Source: Zopfochytrium polystomum (taxonomy: Eukaryota; Chytridiomycota; Chytridiomycetes; Chytridiales; Chytridiaceae). Taken from it: a DNA stretch of 64,000 nt. Below the pieces are notes generated by a model. It saw only the letters and a list, made by a program, of their open reading frames with translations. It was not told the origin of the DNA and did no database searches. Shown piece by piece: positions 32,155 to 43,581 of this stretch. Numbering within the stretch: position 1 is the stretch's first letter; each line of letters opens with the position of its first letter. The stretch spans positions 1 to 64,000 of the forward strand of contig JAIVFJ010000022.1 in the NCBI GenBank assembly GCA_025765615.1. The letters are read 5' to 3'. The position numbers and the translations under genes were made by a program.

Positions 32155-32216
32155 AAAATATGTCCCCCGAAGGGGAATCCACTCTAGTTTTGCGTGTCAT
32201 CCTTGCACAGGGAGCC

Positions 32217-32247
<31 letters not shown>

Positions 32248-32280
32248 CATATGTGTCTGCCCTGTTTCCAGGGACAGACA
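32155..32280 (-). ncRNA. U6 spliceosomal snRNA (copy 2)
   Basis: Identical to 2901-3026 except for one base in the 3' hairpin (TTCGGGGG for TTCAGGGG). The 5' end is at 32280 and the Pol III T-run terminator corresponds to the A-run at 32147-32158. All U6 signature boxes are intact, so both genes look functional. Confidence 0.95.
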
Positions 32281-32300
32281 TTTCCTGATATGTCGCCCAC

Positions 32301-32353
32301 TTATATATAACCCTTAAGGGTGCCATTGGCAAGAGCGTTGCGGGTTCGGTACC
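32301..32353 (-). promoter_or_regulatory. candidate U6 promoter, copy 2
   Basis: TTATATATAA at 32301-32310 is a better TATA box than in copy 1. The B-box-like GGTTCGGTACC is at 32343-32353, reversed relative to U6 as in copy 1. Confidence 0.5.
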
Positions 32354-32436
32354 ACCAATTAGGCCGTGCTATGTCGGCGCACCCCGCTGTTTCCCGTGCA
32401 TGAGGACCGCGGCTTCCGCTCATAATGCAGAAATAA

Positions 32437-32504
32437 AGTATGTAGAGGCTCTGTTATAGGATGGACTGCTTCAGCTCGACGGTCTGATATGACAGCCTTG
32501 ACGG
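32437..32504. other. left flank of the LINE pair
   Basis: Matches 20751-20815. Its continuation is found on the other side of the LINE pair at 40913. Confidence 0.8.
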
Positions 32505-34937
32505 TTAGGGTTAGAAAGAACAAGGGGCTCAACAGCGATGTTGCAAACTACAGACCCATCTCCTTGTGCTCTAGGATGCGACTTGTGTTTGAGTGAGTGA
32601 TTGCACCCCAGGTTGAGCGCGTGGTTGAAGGGATGATCCACAGGGCGCAGGGAGGTTTCAGAAGAAAGCGGTCCACCATGGACCAGGCCTACACTTTGCA
32701 TGAGCTTCAACAGCTGAACCCGCAGATGCATGTGGTGTATTTGGACATTAAGGCTGCGTATGACTGCACAAACAGAATCTGGTGTGGGACTCCATCTGGT
32801 TTGCAAAGAATGACAAGAGTTGTGACTTTACAAGGACCCAACTGCTGCCGATCCTCAGATCTTTGTTTGATTTCAATGCATGCCAGCTGCTGGTACTTGG
32901 GAACAAGTCTGCTCAGATCCAAGTGACAAGAGGATTTCTCCAAGGCACAGTCCTGTCACCCATGCTGTTCAATGTTGCCATCAACTCCTTGCCTCAGACA
33001 TTGGCCATGTCTTTCAGAGACCACATGCTGACATTTAATGCAACATCGCTCAACTCCCTGCTCTTTGCTGATGACTCCTCAGTTTTTGCCAAGGATGCGA
33101 CAGTACTTCAGAGAATGCTAGACAAGGTGCATGAGTGGTCCCTTAAGCGAGGGATGACATTTGCGGCCAAGAAGTGTGTTGCAGTTTCAGCCAAGAAGAA
33201 TTTGAAGCTGAAGATGAATGGAGTGGAGATTCCCCAGGAGGAGTCTACTACCCAGTTGGGTCTTGTGCGCACCTGCAGGGGTATTGACTTTGAGGCCTCA
33301 CTGGCCATGAGACTGAGGAAAACAGAAAAGATGCTGGCCTTTTTGGCTGCTCGGGGTTTCAATGGCTGGGGCTTCAGGCCCGTGAGCTCTTACAGGGTTT
33401 ACATGTGTTTCCTGAGACCAATGATGGAGTATGGGTTTGCACTGCATCCCCTGACCCATACACAGCTGAAGGATGTGCAGAAGTTGCAGGACAAGTGCCT
33501 GCGGCAGGCGCTGTCACTGGGGAAGACCTCCTCAGGGGCGGCCCTGCATCTGATGTTTGGAGTGGTCCCTGTGGCAGCCAGGAACAAGATGCTGAACGCG
33601 AGATACTTTTTCAGACTGCACCACATTCAGGATGCTCGCAACACAACGGCTCAGATGTACAGGCACATGGTGGAAAAGATTGCTTCAGGGGCCTCTGTGG
33701 GACAGTCCTTGACAAAGTTTTCACTTGACTATATGGATATTCAGGATTTCTTGAACTCGGTGAGGCGGCCCTCCTTTGTGGAGTTGCCACTTGTGGTTCC
33801 TACAACCAAATCCTATGACATTGAGTTGCCGATGATGAGAACAAAGAACATTGAGGCTGCAGACATGCTGTCGATGCACAAGCGGGCTCTGGTGAGGTGC
33901 CAGAAGAAATCCTCCCCCACAGGGGTGGCTCAGGCTTTGGAGGTGCCTTCACACATGGGGCCATGCCAAGTTATTCGATCTGGTGCGGCATTTAACAGGA
34001 AGTGGCTCAGACACCTGCTGATGTGGATGGCTGGGATGGTAGCATTTCACCAACAGTGTGTGAGGGCTGACTGTGCAGAGAAATGCACTAGGAGGCATGT
34101 TTTGGAGTGTTCAGGTGTTAAGGACAGGCTGGAGAGGCTGCATCCTGAGTTGATTCCCACTGCAGAGCAACAGGATTTGAACATTTCAGCAGTGGATTTG
34201 GGCCTAAGGTCGCTGGTCTTTTGGGCCCCCTACAGTGCCAAAGCTGAGGACAAGATCTCTAAGGAGACTCACATTGCCTCCAAGAAGATGGGAATGAAGC
34301 TGGCCAGAATGATCATGCAGATGCGTATTGAGTGTGGAGGACTTGCGAATTTCACTGATGCTTCAGAGACAACGGCAGCAGAGGAGGGCAGAGGTCGTGG
34401 TGGAGGCAGGTCGTGTGGACCGACAGGATATGAGCATTCAGGAACGGATGGCAGCAGCCAGGGTGCGCAAGCTTGCAAGGTCGGTCATCATCACCACCTA
34501 TGATCCAGTATGGAACAAGCAGTGGCGGGAGTCAAGGGAGAAGTGGAAGAGGAAGGAAACTGAGGGTGTTGAGGGGACAGTGGACAGCAATGGGCATGTG
34601 GACTCTGATTCGGAGGAGGAGGCCGAAATTGGGTGACACTTGGTGCGGTGTTTCAGGAGCAGTCCTTCCAACCTCATTTGTTATCTATTTGTTTTCTTGT
34701 TGTTAAATTTCACCTCACCTCTGTGGATCCTCTCCTCTTTTTCCTTTTGACATAGTTGCTGTCCTTTGTTTTCCTCTTCTGCCTTTTGCTTCTCTACTTG
34801 GCACCTCTTTCTTGCCTCTGGACATGTTTCTCCTATTTCATATGTACGCACTTTTTAACTTTCAAAGTTGCAGATTCCTCACCCTTTCCCTCAGGGGGGG
34901 TTGGAGCGAATAAATCCTGTTGAAAAGTTAGGGTTAG
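32505..34937 (+). mobile_element. 5'-truncated LINE retrotransposon (copy A)
   Basis: It begins with TTAGGGTTAG (32505-32514), continues with sequence equal to 38496-40902 of the longer element, and ends with TTAGGGTTAG (34928-34937). It retains the RT palm, thumb, C-terminal region and 3' untranslated region. 5' truncation is typical of LINE integration by target-primed reverse transcription. Confidence 0.9.
32516..34636 (+). pseudogene. LINE ORF2 remnant (reverse transcriptase), copy A
   Basis: Homologous to the C-terminal 700 residues of the ORF2 at 36835-40616. It is disabled by a nonsense codon (TGA at 32594-32596 where the longer copy has CGA), a 1-nt deletion near 32776 and a 1-nt insertion near 34385. 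The FADD catalytic motif and the Cys/His knuckle remain readable in the central frame (32782-34503). Confidence 0.9.
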
Positions 34938-34939
34938 AG

Positions 34940-36838
34940 ACTTTTTCTTTCTTCACGTTCTTGTGTCTCTCTGGGACAGACATCGAGGACGTCGTCGCGA
35001 GGCAAAGTCGAGGTTGATCTCGCTGTCTAAGCAAACCAAACTCAACTTCACCCCAGCCCCGCTGTCATTGTCGACACCCTCAATCGCAGCAGCGCCAGCC
35101 CCAGCAGCTCTCGATCGCCAGTTCCCGCGATCCCGCTTTGTCGTCAGCACTGCAGCAGAGTTCCACGAACTCGAAAAAGCCCTTTTTCGCCATCACAAAA
35201 AGCAACTCACCTGCCCCCGCTGCAAACACGCATTCATCTCCAAAGGCCTTGCCGGACGTGCGAATTCTGTATCGAAGGTCCAACGTGGTGTGCACCCACT
35301 GCCGCCCCCCAGTCTCCCGGCGTTTTCACACCGAACTTGCCCGCGTTAGCAAACGCGATCTCGACGATCTCGAAGCGGCGATCAGCCGCATCCACCACAT
35401 ATCGACAACCGCCGCGATCCTCGCCAATTCCTCTCCGATCACCACAGCTACACCAATCCGCGATCACCTTGCCGATCGCAAACATAGAACCCCCCCATCT
35501 GGCGAATCCGGCGATCCCAAGCGACCCCAGGCTGCACCGAGCGACGCAGACACACCATCTCGATCCTCGTCCCGCTCTCCATCGCTAAGCCCCACCCCCC
35601 GGCCTCTCCCCACGAGCTCTATTTTCGCGCAACCAGATATGTCCCAATCGAGCCAGCCGACCTTCTCCCAGACGATGTTCCCGGATCCACCACCCCGACG
35701 ACCCCCCCGGACTTTGGAGGAAATTTCCGATTTCATGCAACGAACCAATTCACTTCTTAAGCTTCACGGCGAGAAACATGATTACAGCGTGGCCGAGATT
35801 GACCGCCTCAAGGGTGAGATTGGCCGCCTCAACGAGACCATCAAACGAAAAGACGATCGCATTCATGAATTGGAGGCGGAAATTCTGCTACTGAAGGCTA
35901 CTCGTGGCATTGACGACGGCGACGGCAGCCAACGCAGGCCTCCAGCCCGTGTTGATGACGACCCCACTTGGGATTCTGATGAGGAAGACCGAGAGCACCC
36001 ACGATCTACCAGGGGGGGGCGCCGCCCCCCCTCGCGCATGTCTGAGCGCCCACCGACACCTGGAGGAGGCTGGCCAAGCTTGCCTCGTACAAAGCAGAAT
36101 GTGCACCCGCTAAGTTTCGCTGCAACTGTTGCGCTCAATGGTCCTAAGCCCATCCATCCCAGCCCATTCGTGAAAGGCATCTTTGTTGCTGCCGACCCCA
36201 ATGCCTCTGTTGAAGACAAGATTGCTCAGGTTCTGAGGCCACGTCCCTCAGCCGTCGCGGCTCGGCGCTCAGCGCCAGGCTACGTTCGGCCTGAGTCGTC
36301 GCTGCCCGAGGCTAAGTTTGTTCCAGTGTACATCCGACCTAACCTTTCAGATGTGGGTCGGGCTAACCCCCGCCACAGCATGAGACTTGTGTTCAGACCT
36401 GAGAAGGGCTTCCCCAGAGTACCAGAAATTTCAGTCATTGGCCAATATGCTGCTCTGATGGAATGCTGGGTGTATGAGGGGGACAAGGAGAAGTTCATCA
36501 AGGCTTGTGCTGATGCTGAGATTGCTGTGGACACTGATTGTGAGCCCTGGATGCCCTCGAAGTTGAAGGATTCTCCTGAAGCTAGGGAAGCAGCTGTGCA
36601 GGCGTATATCCGCCGGGTTGCTGGGATCCTGAACCATCCATTCTTCAGACCGCCACCAAATGTTGCCAAGTCTATCTATGCATCTGTGCCAAAGAAGTTG
36701 GAGACACTCTTAAGGGGGAAGTTGAAGGATCTCTCTCTGTACCCATCTGCACCTTCCGGTGCGAAGGGGAAGGGGAAGGAAACTGAGACTGAACCCACTG
36801 CTGTGCGTGCTGGCGATGCCAATGCCATGGAATCATGA
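34940..36838 (+). CDS. LINE ORF1 protein (5' incomplete, one frameshift)
   Basis: Two overlapping frames join to about 630 residues: 34940-35270 and then the frame open from 35138 to 36838. The switch near 35225-35270 is probably a small indel. The N-terminal part has a CPRC pair and the second frame a CTHC pair, which together look like a zinc-binding CX2C...CX2C unit split by the indel. A coiled coil follows (VAEIDRLKGEIGRLNETIK and the next heptads, about residues 215-255 of the main frame), then Pro/Arg-rich sequence and a conserved-looking C-terminal domain (VPVYIRPNLSDVGR onward). ORF1 proteins bind LINE RNA. The stop TGA at 36836-36838 overlaps the ORF2 ATG. Confidence 0.7.
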
Positions 36839-39800
36839 GCAAGTCAATGAGATTTGGATTTTTGAATGCCCATGGATCCTTAGCTGGACATTCAGATCAA
36901 GTTCAGGAAATTTTTTCAGATTTTCAAGTAGACTATATGTTGTTTTCAGATATTGGAATGTGGAGTTCTGACAGTATGAGTGCAGTTCGGGGTGTTGTTG
37001 CTGAGGCAAGGGGGATGCCCCCTCCTTATCAACCTGGGCGGAATGTTGGAACAAGGGCAAAGAAAGGAGTTGCTGTTGTTGTGAGTGGGGACCTGGACAG
37101 TGATGCCCACCTGGTGGTGCAGACCCTGCACAGGTCCCCCAAGGGAGAATGGATCATTGTGAAGATGTCGGAGCTGATTGTTGGATTGACGTATTTTGCG
37201 CCGAGCACACCTCTGGAATCTCTGCAGGAATTTCAAGATCAAGTTAGCCAAGTTAGCACTCTTTTGCCTGCAGCACCCTTTCTGATCATTGGAGACTTCA
37301 ACATTTGGATGCGTGAATATGGATGCCGCACCTCTGCTCCTGCTGAACGCGTTTGCTGGCTGCAGGACTGGCTGCGACCTCCTTCCCAGTGGAGGAGGGT
37401 TGCGCCGGTTCGTGGCCAGTGGACCACAATGACAGAGGGAAGGGCTGGTGGACCTGGTGGACGGGGGGTCACTGATCTTCTGTTTGTCAACCAGCATGCT
37501 CTCCCCTTTGTTCAGAACCGGTTGTCCATGATGACCCCTCAGAGTATGTTGGATTCTCAGATCACCGGCTGCTGACTTTCCACTTCAATGGGGATCTGAC
37601 TACCAAGCCCCCGTTTGAGCGCCTGAATGTTCGGAGACTCATGATGAGACAGACCAAGTTTGCTAGCTGCCTTGAGAACACCAGGAAACCCATCAGAGCC
37701 CAGATTCATTCAGTTTGGAAAGAAGTTGAAGCTGCTGCTGAGGCTGGAGAGCTCTGGACTTTTGAGAGGCGCTTGGCTTGTGTGGATGATGTTTCAAACT
37801 CTGTTGTGAAGTGGCTCATGGACAATGCTGTCAAGGTGGCTGGGAAAGTTCGCTTTAGGGGCGGATCTGGAGGACCAGAGGTGCGGGAGAAGCATCTGGA
37901 GGAGCTAAAGCGCCGTCGCGTGGAGGCGCGAAGGGCTGCTGAGGCTCACCCAGATGATGATCCTGTGGGGCAGAAGATGGCCTGGATTCAGTTTCGTCAG
38001 TGGAATAAGATTGTGAAGATTGCCATCAAGCGGTACAGGAAGCGTGTATATTCAGCTGTCCAGGACTCTACTGTGCGTGACTTTGCTGGTGAGGCTAAGC
38101 GCATCAAGTGTCAGAAGGCTCGTTCAGATAGGAGCCAGTGTGCCCTTGACCCCCAGAAGATGGGCCATTACGAAGACCATTTCCGCACAACCATAGGGCA
38201 TGATCCAACTGGAACTGATGTCCCTGACGCCGTGGCTCTGGAAGAATCAGCGGTTACTGTGAGCAAGGTCCCTCTGAAGCAGTCTGAAGTCTCCTGGATT
38301 AAGAAGGTTCATGTTGAAGAAGCATGCAAGAATGCCCCCAGGGGCAAAGCCCCTGGAGAAGACATGCTTTTTGGGGAGTTGGTCTCAATTGCTCCGCACT
38401 TGGTTGCTGCAGTCCTGCACAGATTCTTTCAGCTGGTGGCCTCTCTTCATGTGGTTCCTTCTCTGTGGTCTGTGGCCAATGTGGCCTTGGTCTACAAGAA
38501 CAAGGGGCTCAACAGCGACGTTGCAAACTACAGACCCATCTCCTTGTGCTCTAGGATGCGACTTGTGTTTGAGCGAGTGATTGCACCCCAGGTGGAGCGC
38601 GTGGTTGAAGGCATGATCCACAGGGCGCAGGGAGGTTTCAGAAGAAAGCGGTCCACCATGGACCAGGCCTACACTTTGCATGAGCTTCAACAGCTGAACC
38701 CGCAGATGCATGTGGTGTATTTGGACATTAAGGCTGCGTATGACTGCACAAACAGAAGTCTGGTGTGGGACTCCATCTGGTTTGCAAAGAATGACAAGAG
38801 TTGTTACTTTACAAGGACCCAACTGCTGCCGATCCTCAGATCTTTGTTTGATTTCAATGCATGCCAGCTGCTGGTACTTGGGAACAAGTCTGCTCAGATC
38901 CAAGTGACAAGAGGATTTCTCCAAGGCACAGTCCTGTCACCCATGCTGTTCAATGTTGCCATCAACTCCTTGCCTCAGACATTGGCCGTGTCTTTCAGAG
39001 ACCACATGCTGACATTTAATGCAACCTCGCTCAACTCCCTGCTCTTTGCTGACGACTCCTCAGTCTTTGCCAAGGATGCGACGGTACTTCAGAGAATGCT
39101 AGACAAGGTGCATGAGTGGTCCCTTAAGCGGGGGATGACATTTGCTGCCAAGAAGTGTGTTGCAGTTTCAGCCAAGAAGAATTTGAAGTTGAAGATGAAT
39201 GGAGTGGAGATTCCCCAGGAGGAGTCTACTACCCAGTTGGGTCTTGTGCGCACCTGCAGGGGTATTGACTTTGAGGCCTCGCTGGCCATGAGACTGAGGA
39301 AAACAGAAAAGATGCTGGCCTTTTTGGCTGCTCGGGGTTTCAATGGCTGGGGCTTCAGGCCCGTGAGCTCTTACAGGGTTTACATGTGTTTCCTGAGACC
39401 AATGATGGAGTATGGGTTTGCACTGCGCCCCTTGACCCACACACAGCTGAAGGATTCGCAGAAATTGCAGGATAAATGCCTGCGGCAGGCGCTGTCACTG
39501 GGGAAGACCTCCTCAGGGGCGGCCCTGCATCTGATGTTTGGAGTGGTCCCTGTGGCAGCCAGGAACAAGATGCTGAGCGCCAGATACTTTTTCAGACTGC
39601 ACCACATTCAGGATGCTCGCAACACAACGGCTCAGATGTACAGGCACATGGTGGAAAAGATTGCTTCAGGGGCCTCTGTGGGACAGTCCTTGACAAAGTT
39701 TTCGCTTGACTATATGGATATTCAGGATTTCTTGAACTCAGTGAGGCGGCCCTCCTTTGTGGAGTTGCCACTTGTGCTCCCCACAACCAAGGCCTATGAC

Positions 39801-40616
39801 ATTGAGTTGCCGGTGGTGAGAACAAAGAACATTGAGGCTGCAGACATGTTGTCGATGCACAAGCGGGCTCTGGTGAGGTGCCAGAAGAAATCCTCCCCCA
39901 CAGGGGTGGCTCAGGCGTTGGAGGTGCCTTCACACATGGGGCCATGCCAAGTTATTCGATCTGGTGCTGCATTTAACAGGAAGTGGCTCAGACACCTGCT
40001 GATGTGGATGGCTGGGATGGTCGCATTCCACCAACAGTGTGCAAGGGCTGGCTGTGCAGAGAAGTGCACTAGGAGGCATGTTTTGGAGTGTTCAGGGGTT
40101 AAGGACAGGCTGGAGAGGCTGCATCCTGAGTTGATTCCCACTGCAAAGCAACAGGATTTGAACATTTCAGCAGTGGATTTGGGCCTAAGGTTGCTGGTCT
40201 TTTGGGCCCCCTACAGTGCCAAAGCTGAGGACAAGATCTCTAAGGAGACTCGCATTACATCAAAGAAGATGGGAATGAAGCTGGCCAGGATGATCATGCA
40301 GATGCGCATTGAGTGTGGAGGGCTTGCCAATTTCACTGATGCTTCGGAGACAACAGCGGCAGAGGAGGCAGAGGTCGTGGTGGATGCAGGTCGTGTGGAC
40401 CGGCAGGATATGAGCATTCAGGAAAGGATGGCAGCAGCCAGGGTGCGCAAGCTTGCAAGGTCGGTCATCATCACCACCTATGATCCAGTAAGGAACAAAC
40501 AGTGGCGGGAGGCAAGGGAGAAGTGGAAGAAGAAGGAAACTGAGGGTGTTGAGGGGACAGTGGACGGCAACGGGCATGTGGACTCTGATTCAGAGGAGGA
40601 GGCTGGAACTGGGTGA
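36835..40616 (+). CDS. LINE ORF2: endonuclease-reverse transcriptase (frameshifted)
   Basis: ATG at 36835 overlaps the ORF1 stop as ATGA. The N-terminal endonuclease/exonuclease/phosphatase domain shows LNAHG, IGDFN, DLLFV and SDHRLL; the usual catalytic Glu position reads LFSDIG. One frameshift near 37515-37525 separates it from the RT frame (37641-40616 and upstream to VHDDPSEYVGFSDHRLL). RT motifs: YRPISLCS, GGFRRKRSTMDQ, VVYLDIKAAYD, GFLQGTVLSPMLFN, and the catalytic FADDSS. A C-terminal Cys/His knuckle (CARAGCAEKCTRRHVLEC) is typical of LINE ORF2. It would nick the target and reverse-transcribe the RNA at the nick, but this copy needs a frameshift correction to make full-length protein. 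Confidence 0.9.
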
Positions 40617-40912
40617 CAGTTTGTGCAGTGTTTCAGGTGCAGTCCTTCGAACCTCATTTGTTTTCTATTTGTTTTCTTGTTGTTAAATTTCACCTCACCT
40701 CTGTGGATCCTCTCCTCTTTTTCTTGTTGACCTAGTTGCTGTCCTCTGTTTTTCTGCCTTTTGATTCTCTACTTGGCACCTCTTTCTTGCCTCTGGACAT
40801 GTTTCTCCTATTTCATATGTATGCACTTTTTAACTTTCAAAGTTGCAGATTCCTCACCCTTTCCTTCGGGGGGGGTTGGAGCGAATAAATCCTGTTGAAA
40901 AGTTAGGGTTAG

Positions 40913-41472
40913 ACACCGCGACCACATCGGCATATACAGTGTGCCATCGACGGCTGCAATTGTCGCCACAACTTCCTTTACCCACGCTCGCATTTCCGCG
41001 CATGCTCTAGTACCGCGCAGGCCGTGTAGAGCGGCGAAGGGTGTACCAGTGGGCGTGATTGTGAGGAGAGTGCAGCCGCGACGACGAGCGGCCGTCAGTT
41101 ATCTATGGGGTACGTGAGGGCGCTGCAGCTGGTGTGTGTTGGGATGACCTGTGCCGTTTTGCCTGGGGGCCGGTGGTTGTCCTGTGGCCAACGTTTACCA
41201 AGAAGGGCAGGCAGCGCGCGCCCGCGCTGAGCCGCCCTTCACCACCGTTCGTTCGTATGAGAGACAACATTTGCTCTGCGTGTGCCAGTGCGGTGGCCTA
41301 TAGTCGTGCTCGAAAAACGCCGATCTCCCTGGTTGCCATTTGTGGGAAACATTGATTGTCTCTGTCCCGCCGATCGGTCTGGACCCCGCCGGCGCGAAAT
41401 AAAGGTCCAGTTGTCTCCGTGAGTCGACCACCGCGACCCCTCCCCCCAAAAAAAATCTCTCTCTTTCGACAG
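40913..41472. other. right flank of the LINE pair and intergenic region
   Basis: 40913-41010 continues the site sequence seen uninterrupted at 20816-20930. After that I recognise nothing. Confidence 0.6.
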
Positions 41473-41897
41473 GAGTTGCATATTTTCATGAACGCTCTGC
41501 TGCCAATGCGGCGGTGGATCTGATCCGCAGCACCTTCAAGAACGAGCTCGTTTGGCCCTTCCCGACTTCTCTGCAGCCGGAGGAGTGGACGGCACGGTTC
41601 CCGACCCGGACGACGCGGGTGCCAACACGCACACGAGAGCACCACCCGCGAGGTAATCGAACAATAGGCTTTTGCCCGAGAAAGTACTTACACGGGTCCC
41701 ACGACCCTCAATCTCTTCTGACCGCTCCAAAACTCCCCAACCCCGCGCCGCCGTCTCTCTCTTCAGGCCGCTTCCCCTCCCAGACCTATGTGCCCCGCCC
41801 CTCGGTTTTCACGACCTCCACCTCTGTCGCTTTCGAGTATGTCAAAGTCAAAGGACCCCAAGGCGATCAAGGTCCTAGTAAAGCGCACCGAGGCTGA
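41473..41897 (+). CDS. candidate two-exon gene fragment
   Basis: An open segment 41473-41652 is bounded by TTTCGACAG and GTAATC, followed by 41767-41897 after CTCTTCAG, in a consistent phase, with a TGA at 41895-41897. The peptide (SAANAAVDLIRSTFKNELVW, then RFPSQTYVPRPSVFTTSTSV) has no recognisable domain. No upstream exon or start codon was found. A competing minus-strand frame at 41763-42125 also looks open, so the call is weak. Confidence 0.25.
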
Positions 41898-42469
41898 GGC
41901 GTTCTGACGCACTCTGGTACCCCCAACGACCGTGTTTCCGCCCATAACGGTGCCTCCTCCGCCTCCAGCAACGGCGGCCTCGCGAACGAGTTGGGCGAGA
42001 TCGTCCTCGAGCCGCCTCTTCTTGCCATAGAAGACCCCTTCTGGGCGTCGGAACACAATGGAGGCAGCCTGGTAGGCGGGTGCTGGCGCGTCGTCGCGAA
42101 CCGCGCCGTGCGTCCACGCCCCCATTCGGACCGGGCGGAGGCGAAACGGGGCAGCAGCATCAATGATTCAACACGATTAAAGCACAGAGCTCAGAGGTGT
42201 TGTTCTCGGTGTAGTTTCCAGCTGCCAATTGCAAAAATGTCACTTATTAGCGGTCGCTCTTTTTCACTGAAATCGACTGTTGGGCGGTGAAGCAATACGG
42301 TGGTAGATAAAGAGGAAATAGCCAACGAAGATGATAAAAGAAGGATCTGTCATTGTTGTGTCTCCGCGTCCTGAAGCGTTTTGGCCCTGTCCACGTTCCT
42401 TCTTCCCACCAATGCCGACGCCCCCGGCGGCCTCCTCCTCGCTCGCCCGTGACCATCATCGCCCTGCTG
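41898..42469. other. intergenic; weak minus-strand frame
   Basis: The minus-strand frame 42125-41763 contains FYGKKRRLEDDLAQLVREA, which looks protein-like, but I see no start or splice context. Not called as a gene. Confidence 0.3.
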
Positions 42470-43394
42470 ATGATGGTGATGCTACTTCTGCTCGCCATCT
42501 CAGCCTCCATCCCCAGCACCGCAGCCGCCGCTCCCGCTCCAGACGACGACACCCTCAGGCTGCACCGCCGTACGCTTGCTGTCGGCCACGGCTTCTCGGG
42601 CAACTGGGTGGTCCACGGAGACGAGTACAAGTACCAGAATGGCCACACGACGGTGGCTTTTTGTCTTCACTTCTCTTTGCCATCCTCATGCTTACCGTGA
42701 AGCTGCCACAACAGATGCTCGTAAAGCTTAAAGGACAAGCTTTGGTCATTGACAATCTGCAGGGCGGCGGTGAAAAGTACGATTTCTTTTTTTTTTTTTT
42801 TTTTTTCCCCCTAAGGCTCTCCACTCCCCGTGTCTCAGAATCCTGTCTAACCCCTTTTGACCTTCTCCCGCGAGCAGACAAGGGCTCCTCCCAAAGATGA
42901 TGCAGGTCATCAAAGATCTCGGGAACAACCTGATCCAGACGGGCCACCCTATCACGTCTGCGCACATCAGCGACCTGACGGCAATCCAGACCAAGGAAGC
43001 GCGGTGCCAGGCGGGCAAGCACCCCTCCATGTACCGCCGATACGGGTTCCGCCCGTCGTACGACGTCATCTATCCGCAGATGTACCCGGCAGCAACTTGC
43101 AAAGCGCTCATCAAAAAGTGCTTTACAGAGAAGAAGTGGACCACGACGGACAACGATAAGATGCAGGTGAGAATTGGCTTGATGAGTGGCGCGCCTGCTT
43201 TTCGCATCGTGTCCAAGTGTGTGTGTGTGTGTGTGTTGGTGTGGGTGTACATCTTCTTGCACGCGTTCGTGCGTTTAACCGTCGTGACCCCGCAGTACTG
43301 CACGCAAAACATGAAGGCGGCGTGGTGCGAAACCCACAAGGAAACGCTGTCTGGAACAAGAAATCTTCCTGGTGCACCATTCTTTGAGGGATAG
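42470..43394 (+). CDS. secreted cysteine-containing protein, unknown function
   Basis: Four exons (42470-42652, 42703-42776, 42878-43166, 43296-43394) give 214 residues. The ATG at 42470 opens a clear signal peptide (MMVMLLLLAISASIPSTAAA). The mature part has HGFSGNWVVHGDEYKYQNG, a helical segment (KMMQVIKDLGNNLIQTGHP) and at least four cysteines (EARCQAG, ATCKALIKKCF, YCTQNM, AWCETH), suggesting a disulfide-stabilised extracellular domain. I do not recognise the family. The exon sum is in frame and all introns are GT-AG; the last intron contains a (GT)n run. Confidence 0.7.
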
Positions 43395-43581
43395 AAAGAG
43401 AAAGTGAGAGAGGGGAACTGAGTTGGCAGGAGTGTTATTATAACCTGTATGTGGGGGTGTAAGAAATCAAATTGAAACAGGTACCACCCCGCCCCCCCCA
43501 TAGAAAAAGTGTAAATACCAAGCACTCTCAAAAAATGCCTAGTATTGGAGATGGCACCAACTGAAAAAAGGTCATAATATA

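Larger units (their letters stand above)
29326..32431 (-). repeat. inverted segmental duplication, copy 2
   Basis: Reverse complement of 2741-5665 (see there). It ends at about 32431, immediately before the AGTATGTAGAGG sequence that forms the left flank of the LINE pair. It keeps the ancestral order and orientation of the WD40 exons but has an extra exon-intron unit. Confidence 0.9.
34938..40912 (+). mobile_element. nearly full-length LINE retrotransposon (copy B)
   Basis: 5,975 bp, starting directly after the TTAGGGTTAG that ends copy A and ending in TTAGGGTTAG (40903-40912). It encodes ORF1 and an ORF2 with an apurinic-type endonuclease and reverse transcriptase. There is no poly(A) tail; AATAAA occurs 20 bp before the end. 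The ORF1 frame is open to the 5' junction without an ATG, so this copy is probably slightly 5'-truncated. Both copies share the 3' untranslated region with few differences, so both insertions look fairly recent. Confidence 0.92.

Noticed and set aside
32505..32514. True telomere or chromosome end
   Set aside because: Only about 1.7 repeat units of TTAGGG are present and unique sequence continues on both sides.
39089..39709. Antisense frames in the LINE ORF2 region repeated in both copies
   Set aside because: They are mirrored in both LINE copies simply because the DNA is duplicated; the sense frame with RT motifs explains the sequence.
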